This document shows positions 43,816-52,234 of a stretch of 64,000 nt of DNA, in pieces. The position numbers and the translations under genes were made by a program. How positions within the stretch are numbered: position 1 is the stretch's first letter; each line of letters begins with the position of its first letter. Where the stretch lies: positions 82,425 to 146,424 of the forward strand of contig CALLLH010000014.1 in assembly GCA_938082505.1 (NCBI GenBank), read 5' to 3'. The stretch is from an uncultured Flavobacteriales bacterium. GTDB taxonomy: Bacteria; Bacteroidota; Bacteroidia; Flavobacteriales_D; Sanyastnellaceae. Under the pieces are notes generated by a model that searched no databases, was not told where the DNA came from, and saw nothing but the letters and a program-made list of their open reading frames with translations.

Positions 43816-44522
43816 ATGGGAGCTCCCTCACCTTGGATTCGGTTGAATTGCTCCACCCTTCGGAAGGTGTTGGCGCGCTGTCGTTCAACCTCGAACCCGG
43901 CAGTATCCTGGTCGTGGTGGGTCGGAATGGAGCAGGAAAATCAACCCTGCTGAAGACCATGGCCGGGTTGATGCCTACGCGAAAAGGAAATGTGCTGGTC
44001 TCGGGAAGAAAAGTGAACGACCTGGCTCCGGGTACAAGGGCCCATCACTTGGCGTTCGTGGCATCCACGCCGCCCAGGGGAACCGTGTTGTCCGTTCGGG
44101 ATGTAATGGAATTGGCCTTGGAGGCCGGCGGGCAAGTGGCCCATGCCGATGCCGTGCAAGAGGCAATGGAGAAAGGAGGAGTCGCGCAGTGGTCCGATCA
44201 TCTGCTGGATCACCTGAGTGACGGAATGGCCCAGCGCGTCATGCTCGCACGGGCTTTTGTCCAGGCGAGGGATCTCGTTCTGATGGATGAGCCCACGGCT
44301 TTTCTGGATGTGGTGGGGCGCAGGTCCACGATGGAACAGGTGGGCGCATGGATGGAAATGGGCAAGACGGTCGTCTTGTCGACCCACGACCTTGAGGCCG
44401 TCGAAGAGGCGGGGTGGGCGGACCAATGGCTGTTGTTGCGACCGCGGGCCAAAGGAGGCAGCCAATTCATGCAGCAGAAGTTCAATTCCATGGAGATCAA
44501 GGCCATGTTGACGGACAGCTGA
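43812..44522 (+). CDS. ABC transporter ATPase for the metal-chelate importer
   Basis: 236 residues. Walker A GRNGAGKST near 38-46, Walker B DLVLMDEP, and a switch His (STHD). The signature is LSDGMAQRV instead of the common LSGGQ; the third Gly is replaced, which is tolerated in some FecE-type proteins. ATG 43812 overlaps the permease stop. Last gene of the importer operon; 75 bases follow before the next promoter-gene unit. Confidence 0.92.
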   Translation: MNGSSLTLDSVELLHPSEGVGALSFNLEPGSILVVVGRNGAGKSTLLKTMAGLMPTRKGNVLVSGRKVNDLAPGTRAHHLAFVASTPPRGTVLSVRDVMELALEAGGQVAHADAVQEAMEKGGVAQWSDHLLDHLSDGMAQRVMLARAFVQARDLVLMDEPTAFLDVVGRRSTMEQVGAWMEMGKTVVLSTHDLEAVEEAGWADQWLLLRPRAKGGSQFMQQKFNSMEIKAMLTDS

Positions 44523-44584
44523 TGCTGGTCGGGTTACAGCTTGCCAAAGAGTGCCATAACCGCCGCAAAGGCGTATCCCACCCG

Positions 44585-44592
44585 TAATTTTG
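44585..44592 (+). promoter_or_regulatory. -7 promoter box, four bases before the ATG
   Basis: TAATTTTG, a perfect TAnnTTTG match, is followed by CACC and the ATG of the metallophosphoesterase gene at 44597. Confidence 0.6.
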
Positions 44593-44596
44593 CACC

Positions 44597-45838
44597 ATGT
44601 CCTCCCTGGTTAGGGTCATGTGGTTAGCACTATTCATTCTCGGCATCATACTCCTCATCGAATGGGGCGCTTGGCAGAACATGCTCCGGATGTGGTCTGT
44701 CCATGCGCGGTTTCCATCGATCAGGCGGGGATGGTTCATCATATCGGCGGTCCAGCTGGTCTGGTTCGGCATTTACGTCTTCCGTTGGTCCTTCTGGCGG
44801 GAGCACCAACCGCAATACCTGTTGGTGACCCACGCTGTGCTGATCAGCTTGTTGGTGCCCAAATTGTGGCTGGCGGGTACGGAATTGCTTGAGGGCTTGA
44901 GACACGCGGTCCAATGGATTCTGACCAGCCCGGACGAAAGGCCGGGAATTCCCCGCCGGACCTTCATTACCTGGAGTGGTCAGGCCGCAGCGGGGTTCTT
45001 GCTGGGCTCCTTTTCCTATGGAATGACCCGTGGACGATACGGCTACCATGTCCGGCGCTTGGAGGTTCCGATGGCCGACCTGCCCGCCGGATTGGATGGA
45101 TTGAGGATTGTCCAGATTTCCGATGCTCATCTGGGCAGCTTCCTGAACGATTTCGGACCCGTGGAGCGCGGCTTGGAAATGATACAATCGCTCAAGCCGG
45201 ACATACTCGTCTTCACCGGAGACCTCGTCAACGACCACAGCGATGAGGCCGAACCATGGATTGGACGATTCGCCAAGCTCCAGGCGAAGTATGGCAAGTT
45301 CAGTATCCTCGGCAACCATGACTACGCGGATTATGCCCGACGATCGGACGGTGATCGGGAAGCCATCCGGAAACGCATCCGGGAAATCCATGGTGAAATG
45401 GGATTCGATCTGCTGATGGATGAGCATCGGGTCATCGAGCATGACGGGGCTCAACTGCTGCTCGCAGGGGTTCAGACCTGGGGCAGGGGTTTCCGCCAGA
45501 GCGGTGACCTCGAAGGTGCACTGGAGGGAGCGGATCCGCAGATGCCGACGGTGCTGCTGAGCCACGACCCGACCCATTGGGAAGACCGCGTCATGGGAGG
45601 CAAGGCTCCCGTGGAGCTGACCCTGTCTGGACACACGCACGGGATGCAGATGGGATTGGAATTGCCTTCCTTGGGCATCAAGATTTCGCCGAGCCAGCTT
45701 CGCTACAAGCGGTGGGGAGGGCTTTACAGCGAATCCGGACAGCACCTGCACGTGAACCGGGGCTTCGGTCTGCTGGGTTTCCCCGGACGCATCGGCATGC
45801 CGCCCGAGATTACAGAGTTGACCCTGCGCACTGCCTGA
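44597..45838 (+). CDS. Membrane-anchored metallophosphoesterase
   Basis: 413 residues. Four hydrophobic segments in the first 150 residues (membrane anchor), then a calcineurin-like domain with all metal motifs: DAHLG, GDLVND, GNHDY, SHDP and SGHTHGMQ. Resembles YaeI-type phosphoesterases, some of which act on lipid A-like UDP-diacylglucosamine, but the substrate here is unassigned. Active site side probably periplasmic. ettA follows after 28 bases. Confidence 0.9.
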   Translation: MSSLVRVMWLALFILGIILLIEWGAWQNMLRMWSVHARFPSIRRGWFIISAVQLVWFGIYVFRWSFWREHQPQYLLVTHAVLISLLVPKLWLAGTELLEGLRHAVQWILTSPDERPGIPRRTFITWSGQAAAGFLLGSFSYGMTRGRYGYHVRRLEVPMADLPAGLDGLRIVQISDAHLGSFLNDFGPVERGLEMIQSLKPDILVFTGDLVNDHSDEAEPWIGRFAKLQAKYGKFSILGNHDYADYARRSDGDREAIRKRIREIHGEMGFDLLMDEHRVIEHDGAQLLLAGVQTWGRGFRQSGDLEGALEGADPQMPTVLLSHDPTHWEDRVMGGKAPVELTLSGHTHGMQMGLELPSLGIKISPSQLRYKRWGGLYSESGQHLHVNRGFGLLGFPGRIGMPPEITELTLRTA

Positions 45839-45866
45839 TTACCTTGCTGCCCCCGAATCCAATACC

Positions 45867-47552
45867 ATGAGCGACGACAAGAAGGTGATATTCTCCATGG
45901 TCAAGGTCAACAAGACGACCCCGACCGGAAAGCACATCCTGAAGGACATCTATCTGTCATTCTACTACGGTGCCAAGATTGGCATCATTGGCACGAATGG
46001 ATCGGGCAAGTCCACGGTCATGAAGATCATTGCCGGATTGGACGAGGCCTATCAGGGCGAGGTCGTCTGGGCCGATGGTTACACGGTGGGCTACCTCCCG
46101 CAGGAGCCTTCACTTGACGAGGACAAGACCGTCCGCGAGGTCGTGGAGGAAGGCACACAGGAAATCGTAGCCGTGCTCAATGAGTACGAGGAGATCAATG
46201 CCAAGTTCATGGACGAGGAAATCCTGAACGACCCCGACAAAATGCAGGCGCTGATGGACCGCCAGGCTTCCGTTCAGGACAGGATCGATGCCTTGGATGC
46301 CTGGGAATTGGACACCAAATTGAACATCGCGATGGAGGCTTTGCGCTGTCCTCCCGATGACCAGAAGATCGGCGACCTCTCAGGAGGGGAGCGCCGGCGG
46401 GTGGCACTCTGCCGCCTGCTGCTGCAGGCACCGGATGTCTTGCTGCTTGACGAGCCCACCAACCACCTTGACGCCGAAACCATCGACTGGCTCGAACAGC
46501 ACCTCGAGCGCTACAAAGGGACGGTCCTCTGCGTGACGCACGACCGCTATTTCCTCGACAATGTGGCCGGTTGGATTCTCGAGTTGGACCGCGGCGAGGG
46601 CATTCCATGGAAGGGCAACTATGCCGATTGGCTGGAACAGAAGACCAAGCGCCTCGCCCAGGAAGAGAAGCACGAGTCCAAGCGCCGCCGCGAATTGGAG
46701 CGCGAACTCGATTGGGTGCGCCAGAATCCGAAGGGACGCAGGGCCAAGAACAAGGCCCGCCTCAGCAATTATGAATCGATGCTGGCTGAAGGCACGAAGG
46801 AAAAGGAAGCCCGTCTCGAGATCCCGATTCCGAACGGTCCGCGCCTTGGCAACAAGGTCATCGAGGTGGTGGGCCTTCAGAAAGCCTTCGGCGACCGCCT
46901 GTTGATCGAAGACCTGTCATTTTCACTGCCGCCTGCAGGAATCGTTGGGATCATCGGTCCGAATGGAGCTGGAAAGACCACGCTCTTCCGGATGATGATG
47001 GGAGAGGAGCAACCCGATGCCGGTTCGGTCACCTTCGGAGATACGGTCGAGGTGGGCTATGTAGACCAGCGCCACAAGGAGATCGATCCTGAGAAATCGG
47101 TTTGGGAGGTGGTTTCCGGAGGCAATGATCAGCTGGACATCGGAGGAAGCTTGGTGAACTCGAGGGCCTATGTCTCCAAGTTCAATTTCGGCGGTTCGGA
47201 TCAGCAGAAGAAATGCGGCATACTCTCCGGAGGAGAACGCAACCGTCTTCACCTCGCCATGACGCTGAAGACCGAAGCCAACGTGCTGCTCCTGGACGAG
47301 CCCACCAACGATATCGATGTCGGCACTTTGCGGGCATTGGAGGAGGGCATCATGAGCTTTGCCGGATGTGCGGTGGTCATCTCGCACGACCGCTGGTTCC
47401 TCGATCGGATTTGCACCCATATCCTCGCATTCGAGGGCGACAGCCAGGTGGAGTGGTTTGAGGGCACATATTCGGAATACGAGGCCAACCGCAAGGAACG
47501 GCTCGGGGATTCCGGCCCGAAGCGGATCAAGTATCGTAAGCTCGTACGCTGA
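45867..47552 (+). CDS. ettA: Energy-dependent translational throttle protein EttA (ABC-F)
   Basis: ABC-F ATPase that binds the ribosomal E site and gates the first peptide bond according to the ATP/ADP ratio. 561 residues. Two ABC cassettes: GTNGSGKST (about 47-55), LSGGERRR, LLLLDEPTNHLDAE; and GPNGAGKTT, LSGGERNR, LLLDEPTNDID. The interdomain arm and the P-site tRNA-interaction linker (KKRRRELERELDW-like) are present. A TTACCTTG element lies 20 bases upstream, near-consensus for a -7 box. gluQ follows with a TGATG overlap. Confidence 0.96.
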   Translation: MSDDKKVIFSMVKVNKTTPTGKHILKDIYLSFYYGAKIGIIGTNGSGKSTVMKIIAGLDEAYQGEVVWADGYTVGYLPQEPSLDEDKTVREVVEEGTQEIVAVLNEYEEINAKFMDEEILNDPDKMQALMDRQASVQDRIDALDAWELDTKLNIAMEALRCPPDDQKIGDLSGGERRRVALCRLLLQAPDVLLLDEPTNHLDAETIDWLEQHLERYKGTVLCVTHDRYFLDNVAGWILELDRGEGIPWKGNYADWLEQKTKRLAQEEKHESKRRRELERELDWVRQNPKGRRAKNKARLSNYESMLAEGTKEKEARLEIPIPNGPRLGNKVIEVVGLQKAFGDRLLIEDLSFSLPPAGIVGIIGPNGAGKTTLFRMMMGEEQPDAGSVTFGDTVEVGYVDQRHKEIDPEKSVWEVVSGGNDQLDIGGSLVNSRAYVSKFNFGGSDQQKKCGILSGGERNRLHLAMTLKTEANVLLLDEPTNDIDVGTLRALEEGIMSFAGCAVVISHDRWFLDRICTHILAFEGDSQVEWFEGTYSEYEANRKERLGDSGPKRIKYRKLVR

Positions 47553-48463
47553 TGTCGGCCGGCGGCTATGTCGGCCGCTTCGCGCCGTCCCCCACGGGGC
47601 GGTTGCACATGGGCAGTCTGTTGTCGGCAGTGGCATCCTTCTGCGATGCGCGTCATCACGGGGGCAGGTGGCTCGTTCGCATGGAAGACCTCGATCCTCC
47701 CCGCGAAGTGGCTGGGGCTGCAGACGACATCCTGAGGACCCTGGAAGCCTTTGGACTCCATTGGGATGGTGAAGTGCTGTACCAGTCCGACCGGGACGAA
47801 GCCTACATCGAAGCTTTGGAAAAACTGGTCCGGATGGGACGGGCCTATGGTTGTGCCTGCACCCGAAAAGAATTGGAAGGCCACAGCGTGTATCCTGGAA
47901 ATTGCAGCCGTGGTATTGTTGGGGGAAGGCCGGCCCGCTCCGTCCGGTTCAGGATTGGAGGAGGGGCATGGTCCTGGATTGATGCGGTTCAGGGGCAGCA
48001 ACGATTCGATTCTGGGGACATCGGGGATTATGTCGTGCGCAGGGCTGATGGCCTTTGGGCCTACCAATTGGCTGTGGTGGTGGATGACCTCGATCAGGGT
48101 ATTACGCATGTCGTCCGTGGTGCGGACTTGCTGGACAGTACCCCGAAGCAAATGGCCTTGCGGGAGGTCCTTTCTTCCGGGTCACAGACCATGTGTTGGG
48201 CCCATGCACCCATGTTGGTCAATGCGGGAGGGCAGAAGTTGAGCAAACAGACCTTCGCAGCGCCCGTGCGCCCATCCAAGGCGCCGGAATTGATACTGCG
48301 GGCATTGGAAATGCTGGGCCAGTCCATGCCCACAGAGGAAAGCCGCACGGATTGGGTGGCCAATGGAGATGTCGCTGCCGTGCTGGACCGGGCTGTTGCA
48401 CAATGGAACCTGGACGCCGTGTCAGCCTCCGCCATTCATTGGCAAGGGGAAGGGCACCCCTGA
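47552..48463 (+). CDS. gluQ: Glutamyl-Q tRNA(Asp) synthetase
   Basis: Truncated GluRS paralog that attaches glutamate to the queuosine at position 34 of tRNA(Asp). 303 residues, the length of the family and lacking the anticodon-binding domain of GluRS. HxGH-like APSPTGRLHMGSLLSA near 12-27, MEDLDPPR, zinc site Cys-Ala-Cys ... Y-x3-C, and KLSKQT near 230. The start shares its A with the ettA stop (TGATG). The last 28 bases overlap the convergent hydrolase gene. Confidence 0.93.
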   Translation: MSAGGYVGRFAPSPTGRLHMGSLLSAVASFCDARHHGGRWLVRMEDLDPPREVAGAADDILRTLEAFGLHWDGEVLYQSDRDEAYIEALEKLVRMGRAYGCACTRKELEGHSVYPGNCSRGIVGGRPARSVRFRIGGGAWSWIDAVQGQQRFDSGDIGDYVVRRADGLWAYQLAVVVDDLDQGITHVVRGADLLDSTPKQMALREVLSSGSQTMCWAHAPMLVNAGGQKLSKQTFAAPVRPSKAPELILRALEMLGQSMPTEESRTDWVANGDVAAVLDRAVAQWNLDAVSASAIHWQGEGHP

Positions 48464-49374
48464 GGCTCATCCACGAAAACGGAAGAACCATCCAGTTTGA
48501 TACGGCGATTGGAGCGGCTTCTGACTTCTGGTGACAGGAGCCAGGAAATCAATTCCGCTTGAATTTCCGGGTCGAGCATGGCACTGTTGCATACCGCATG
48601 GTCTTCCCCGCAACATGCCCGAGTCAGCGAAGGCAAGCCAGCCTCCGTCATGCGCTCTCCCCAGCACAGACTGCCGCACAACATCCATGCGCCGGGATCT
48701 TCCGGGGCGCACCCCCTGTGTACAGATTGTCCTGAAGGCACGATGCCATCACAAGTCCCGTGAACACCAAAAAAAGGGGGGGCATCGTGCCTGGGCAGGA
48801 TGGAGTCCACAATGGCTCCGGAGAAAGCAGCGACACCGGCCCAAGGCAGCATGCGGTCACCATATGCGGCCCACATCGCGGTTTCCCCTCCCGCACTGCT
48901 GCCCATGGCCACCCATTCCCCTGGCAGCTTCAGCTCAGACTGCTTCAGCCAATGGATGGCTGCCGTAAGGTCTTGATTGGCCAGCATCACAGCGGCTTGT
49001 TTCTCCGCGGAAGGCACGTCACAGCCAAAGCCCCGGTCCGCCATGCTGAGCCGATAGGAGATTCTTGTGCAGGTGATGCCGTGCGCCACGAGCGTGTCCA
49101 GCAAGTCCACATGGGGACCGGCATCCATTGTTCCGGAGCTGAATCCTCCACCATGAATGAAAATCACCCCGGGTGCCCGGTCTCCTTGCGGTGCGGTCTT
49201 GACCTCAAGAAACAAAGTGTCAAGTCCATGGACCGAATAGGCGAATCTCGTCCACGCCCCGGGCGGTTCGGGTTTGGATTTCTGCTCGAAGGGAATGGGA
49301 TGCCCTGTGCCCGCGAGTGTGCAGGAAACGACAACCAAGAAGGGGAGAAGCCAGTGGACTGGCAGCCCGGCCAT
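48436..49374 (-). CDS. Secreted alpha/beta hydrolase (carboxylesterase-like)
   Basis: 312 residues. Signal peptide or lipoprotein-like N terminus (LLPFLVVVSCTLAG, possible lipobox VVSC). Oxyanion motif IFIHGGGFSSG near 70-80 and nucleophile elbow GSSAGG near 160, as in esterase/lipase family IV-like enzymes; several cysteine pairs in the C-terminal half. Substrate unknown. Its ATG overlaps the xerD stop as TAATG. Confidence 0.85.
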   Translation of the reverse strand: MAGLPVHWLLPFLVVVSCTLAGTGHPIPFEQKSKPEPPGAWTRFAYSVHGLDTLFLEVKTAPQGDRAPGVIFIHGGGFSSGTMDAGPHVDLLDTLVAHGITCTRISYRLSMADRGFGCDVPSAEKQAAVMLANQDLTAAIHWLKQSELKLPGEWVAMGSSAGGETAMWAAYGDRMLPWAGVAAFSGAIVDSILPRHDAPPFFGVHGTCDGIVPSGQSVHRGCAPEDPGAWMLCGSLCWGERMTEAGLPSLTRACCGEDHAVCNSAMLDPEIQAELISWLLSPEVRSRSNRRIKLDGSSVFVDEPQGCPSPCQ

Positions 49375-50333
49375 TATGCCTTGAGGCTGCGCGGATGAAA
49401 CCGTTCCATCTGGTCACGCAGATAATTCTGGTCCAGGTGGGTATAGATTTCCGTGGTGCTGACGGAACTGTGTCCAAGCATTTCTTGCACCACACGGATG
49501 TCCGCACCGCTCTCCATCAGGTGGGTTGCGAAGGAATGGCGGAAGGTGTGGGGACTGACCTGCTTGCGGATTCCAGCTTCGTGGGCCGTTCTGCGCAACA
49601 TGGTGAACACCATCTGGCGGGTGAGCTCACGTCCCCTGCGACCCAGGAAAAGGGTGTCCTCATAGCCAGCCTCGACTTCCACGAACCGGCGATACTCTTC
49701 TATGTAGCGTGCGATGGTCTCGAGCGCCAGTTGCCCGATGGGAATGAGCCTTTCCTTGTTCCCCTTTCCGATGACTTTGACCAAGCCCTCCACCTCATCG
49801 ATACAGCTGAGGCGAAGCCCCACGACCTCCGAGACCCGAAGGCCACAGCTGTACATGGTTTCCAGGATTGCCCGGTTGCGGATGCCTTCCTTCCGGGAGA
49901 GATCAATGGCTTCGATGATTTTCTGGATTTCCTCGATGCTGAGGACATCCGGAAGTTTCCGCTCAGGACGCGGAGAGTCCAGCAGCTCCAATGGGTCGTT
50001 CTCAAGGATGCCCTCGAGAAGAAGAAACTTGCAGAAGTTGCGCACCCCGCTCAGGATCCGGCTTTGGCTGTTTCTGCTCAAGCCTTCATCGTACAGCTGC
50101 GCTACGAAGGCGTCAATGTGTGTCGTCTCGAACCCTCCGGGAGAAAATTTGGGATCGGCAAGGTTCTGAGCGAAAAATGAAAGCCTCTGGACGTCCCGTA
50201 AGTACGCTTCCACCGAATTGAGACTCAGCCCCCTTTCCAATTCCAGCCAAGATCTGAATGCCCTCATACAAGCAGCCCAACCTGCCGTTGGCGGCAGGCC
50301 CTTGGCTTGGCTGATGGACGAAGTGTTGCTCAT
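49374..50333 (-). CDS. xerD: Site-specific tyrosine recombinase XerD
   Basis: Chromosome dimer resolution at dif with XerC, under FtsK control. 319 residues: N-terminal SAM-like core-binding domain (LERGLSLNSVEAYLRDV), catalytic domain with Arg in SCGLRVSEV near 167, HTFRHSFATHL near 269, GHSSVSTTEIYTH with the tyrosine nucleophile near 300. Preceded by the SPOR-like gene after 26 bases and followed by the hydrolase with overlap. No integron or phage features nearby, so a housekeeping enzyme. Confidence 0.95.
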   Translation of the reverse strand: MSNTSSISQAKGLPPTAGWAACMRAFRSWLELERGLSLNSVEAYLRDVQRLSFFAQNLADPKFSPGGFETTHIDAFVAQLYDEGLSRNSQSRILSGVRNFCKFLLLEGILENDPLELLDSPRPERKLPDVLSIEEIQKIIEAIDLSRKEGIRNRAILETMYSCGLRVSEVVGLRLSCIDEVEGLVKVIGKGNKERLIPIGQLALETIARYIEEYRRFVEVEAGYEDTLFLGRRGRELTRQMVFTMLRRTAHEAGIRKQVSPHTFRHSFATHLMESGADIRVVQEMLGHSSVSTTEIYTHLDQNYLRDQMERFHPRSLKA

Positions 50334-50359
50334 CGATTAGGCGTATCAGGCAGGTTTTT

Positions 50360-51550
50360 TCAAGGTATCCAGTGCTCTCCGGTTCGGGTCAGCGCTTCCT
50401 GAACGGAAATTCTGTCCTTTCCCATCCTCGAAACCACAAACGGACCGATGAAAGCGTACTGCTCGTTTAGGTCCTCTCTGTGATTCCTTGCGTCCTCATA
50501 GAAATTGAAGCTGCCGTTCAAATATTTGAACCATCCAGCATCAACCTCCTCCTTGATTGGAAAGCCAAATTCCAAACGTTGTTTGAAATAATCGGTAACA
50601 ACCTTTGTTTTAATCGCCGCCAACTGCACTTCGTACCTGATTTCAGGTGCGGCAGGCTGAAAGTCAATTGACAGGTCAAGTTGCGAATCTGGTATTCCGA
50701 CATTAAGAACGGCCAATTCCACTGCTCGACCATCGTAGACATAGGATAATGTTCCTATAAACTCATTGAACTCAGATAAATCCGGGTTGTCGATGGTGTA
50801 AATCACGGGACCGGTTGGTTGGTAGTCAAACCAGACAAAAGAAATGGACTGTGACTTCGTCTCCGGGACACTGCCTCCGCCCGACTGAACGCCCGTCTGC
50901 AAAGGGAAAGGGAAGACTTCCTGCAACTTGACAAAACCACCTTGCGGAAGACCCTGCAATGTCAAGCGGACCTCGATCTTGCCGCTTGTCAAGGGCTTCC
51001 ATGTCCGGTATGCAGAAACCGCAGGCGGATGGGCTGACACCCCGGGATCGTCCTCCGAAGGGGGGGAGGCAGCAGGGGCATGGCCGATGTTCGGGGTGGT
51101 GCTCAGATCCGATGCGACCACTTCGAAATGGAAGGGAGGTGGGCGCAGGGTCTCTCGATCGTTGTTCCGAATGAAGCTGAAGTCCCACTCCATAGACCGC
51201 GGCCCGGGTGCGGCATCCGGGGCGATTTCAAGGTCGAGAAGCAGGGTGAAGCTCTCCGTCTCCGGTAGTTTGAGCCAACTGATCACGGCGATGTTGCGCT
51301 CCTCGTCATAGGTCAGTCCTCCGCCGTGCAATTGACGCGCGGTCAACCTGCAATCGGAGGGCAGTGCGATGAGGAGTCGTCCGAAATACTCCAGCCCGCC
51401 CTTGGAGATCTGGACGGTAAATGGGGTGGTGTTGCCGGGAAGTGGGGGGCTTTTCAGTTGGCCCTCGACCACAACGCCCCCAGGAGGAATCAGCGCCATG
51501 CCCAAAAACAGCATCACGGGCAGGGACATCAAAACAGCGGGTCGGAGCAT
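50360..51550 (-). CDS. Exported protein with C-terminal SPOR-like domain
   Basis: 396 residues. Signal peptide MLRPAVLMSLPVMLFLGMAL, two Ig-like beta domains separated by a proline-rich linker (PSEDDPGVSAHPPAVSAY), and a C-terminal domain starting YEVQLAAIKTK with GWFKYLNGSFNFYEDAR, the same layout as the last unit of the protein at 8493-10517. Likely binds peptidoglycan in the periplasm. ATG 51550 chosen because it directly begins the signal peptide; a GTG six codons earlier is open. Heads the xerD-hydrolase run. Confidence 0.72.
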   Translation of the reverse strand: MLRPAVLMSLPVMLFLGMALIPPGGVVVEGQLKSPPLPGNTTPFTVQISKGGLEYFGRLLIALPSDCRLTARQLHGGGLTYDEERNIAVISWLKLPETESFTLLLDLEIAPDAAPGPRSMEWDFSFIRNNDRETLRPPPFHFEVVASDLSTTPNIGHAPAASPPSEDDPGVSAHPPAVSAYRTWKPLTSGKIEVRLTLQGLPQGGFVKLQEVFPFPLQTGVQSGGGSVPETKSQSISFVWFDYQPTGPVIYTIDNPDLSEFNEFIGTLSYVYDGRAVELAVLNVGIPDSQLDLSIDFQPAAPEIRYEVQLAAIKTKVVTDYFKQRLEFGFPIKEEVDAGWFKYLNGSFNFYEDARNHREDLNEQYAFIGPFVVSRMGKDRISVQEALTRTGEHWIP

Positions 51551-51642
51551 ACGGGCTAAGGTTCCCACTCAGGGCCATTGTGTGGAGCCAACTTTCACTG
51601 AGGTGTCGACAATCCACTGTGGAACAAGCTCAAATGAAAAAT

Positions 51643-51666
51643 CCCGCGGTGACGTTTCACCGCGGG
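51643..51666 (-). terminator. Terminator reading on the minus strand
   Basis: A perfect 10-base stem (51643-51652 and 51657-51666) with a four-base loop. On the minus strand it is followed by ATTTTTC, so it terminates minus-strand transcription coming from the 51684-51791 region, upstream of the SPOR-like gene. A second small hairpin (51698-51713) precedes it. Confidence 0.7.
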
Positions 51667-51683
51667 ACTACTTAACCAAATTA

Positions 51684-51791
51684 TCACTTGATGCTCAGCC
51701 AGCCGTAGCTGGCCTTCTCACTTAAAACCGTTGCAAGGTAGTAGGGAAGGCCAAACGACAAGCGCAATCTTATCCAATCTGGGGTGTTCAT
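51684..51791 (-). CDS. Candidate 35-residue peptide
   Basis: An ATG-initiated frame on the minus strand encodes 35 residues ([11 protein letters not shown] to SYGWLSIK), basic and moderately hydrophobic, and its stop is followed 17 bases later by the terminator at 51643-51666. No family recognised. An untranslated small RNA ending at the same terminator is equally possible. Lies in the 354-base gap between the SPOR-like gene and rpmE2. Confidence 0.4.
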   Translation of the reverse strand: MNTPDWIRLRLSFGLPYYLATVLSEKASYGWLSIK

Positions 51792-51877
51792 TTTGTGTCA
51801 TGTGGCCATGCGCAGCGCTGAACGGAACGCGATTTCTCCGGTCGTTTGGGGCCGTTGCGGGTTTTGTCAAACCATCG

Positions 51878-51885
51878 TACTTTTG
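51878..51885 (+). promoter_or_regulatory. -7 promoter box for rpmE2
   Basis: TACTTTTG, a perfect TAnnTTTG match, ends 19 bases before the rpmE2 ATG. Confidence 0.55.
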
Positions 51886-51904
51886 CCCGCCCACAGCGAA
51901 GAAC

Positions 51905-52159
51905 ATGAAAGAAGGCATACACCCCGATAATTATCGCACCGTCATTTTCAAGGATTTGACGGCGGATTGGAGGTTCCTCGGCAAGAGTTGTGCCGAGAGT
52001 AAGGATAACGAGAAGTGGGAGGACGGAAACGAGTATCCCGTAATCAAGGTGGAAGTCAGTTCCGCCAGCCATCCTTTCTACACCGGAAAGAATACGTTGG
52101 TCGATACGGCCGGTAGGATCGACAAATTCCGCACCCGCTACGCGAAGCACAAGAAGTGA
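51905..52159 (+). CDS. rpmE2: Ribosomal protein bL31, type B
   Basis: 84 residues beginning [17 protein letters not shown], the characteristic start of zinc-free (type B) bL31; [12 protein letters not shown] and [13 protein letters not shown] are further family hallmarks. It lacks the CxxC motifs of the zinc-binding form. Monocistronic with its own promoter and a strong terminator right after it. Confidence 0.96.
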   Translation: MKEGIHPDNYRTVIFKDLTADWRFLGKSCAESKDNEKWEDGNEYPVIKVEVSSASHPFYTGKNTLVDTAGRIDKFRTRYAKHKK

Positions 52160-52175
52160 TGCCCGGAAGGGCGTT

Positions 52176-52217
52176 CGAACGAAAAGAGCCCGGCAACTGC
52201 CGGGCTCTTTTCGTTTG
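52176..52217. terminator. Bidirectional terminator between rpmE2 and ribBA
   Basis: A perfect 18-base stem (52178-52195 with 52198-52215), with AAAAGAGCCCGG on one side and CCGGGCTCTTTT on the other. It sits 16 bases after the rpmE2 stop and 18 bases from the ribBA stop. Confidence 0.9.
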
Positions 52218-52234
52218 GGCTCTGAAGGTCTGTT

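Noticed and set aside
49374..50333. Integrase of a genomic island
   Set aside because: Sequence and context fit housekeeping XerD; no tRNA attachment site or phage genes nearby.
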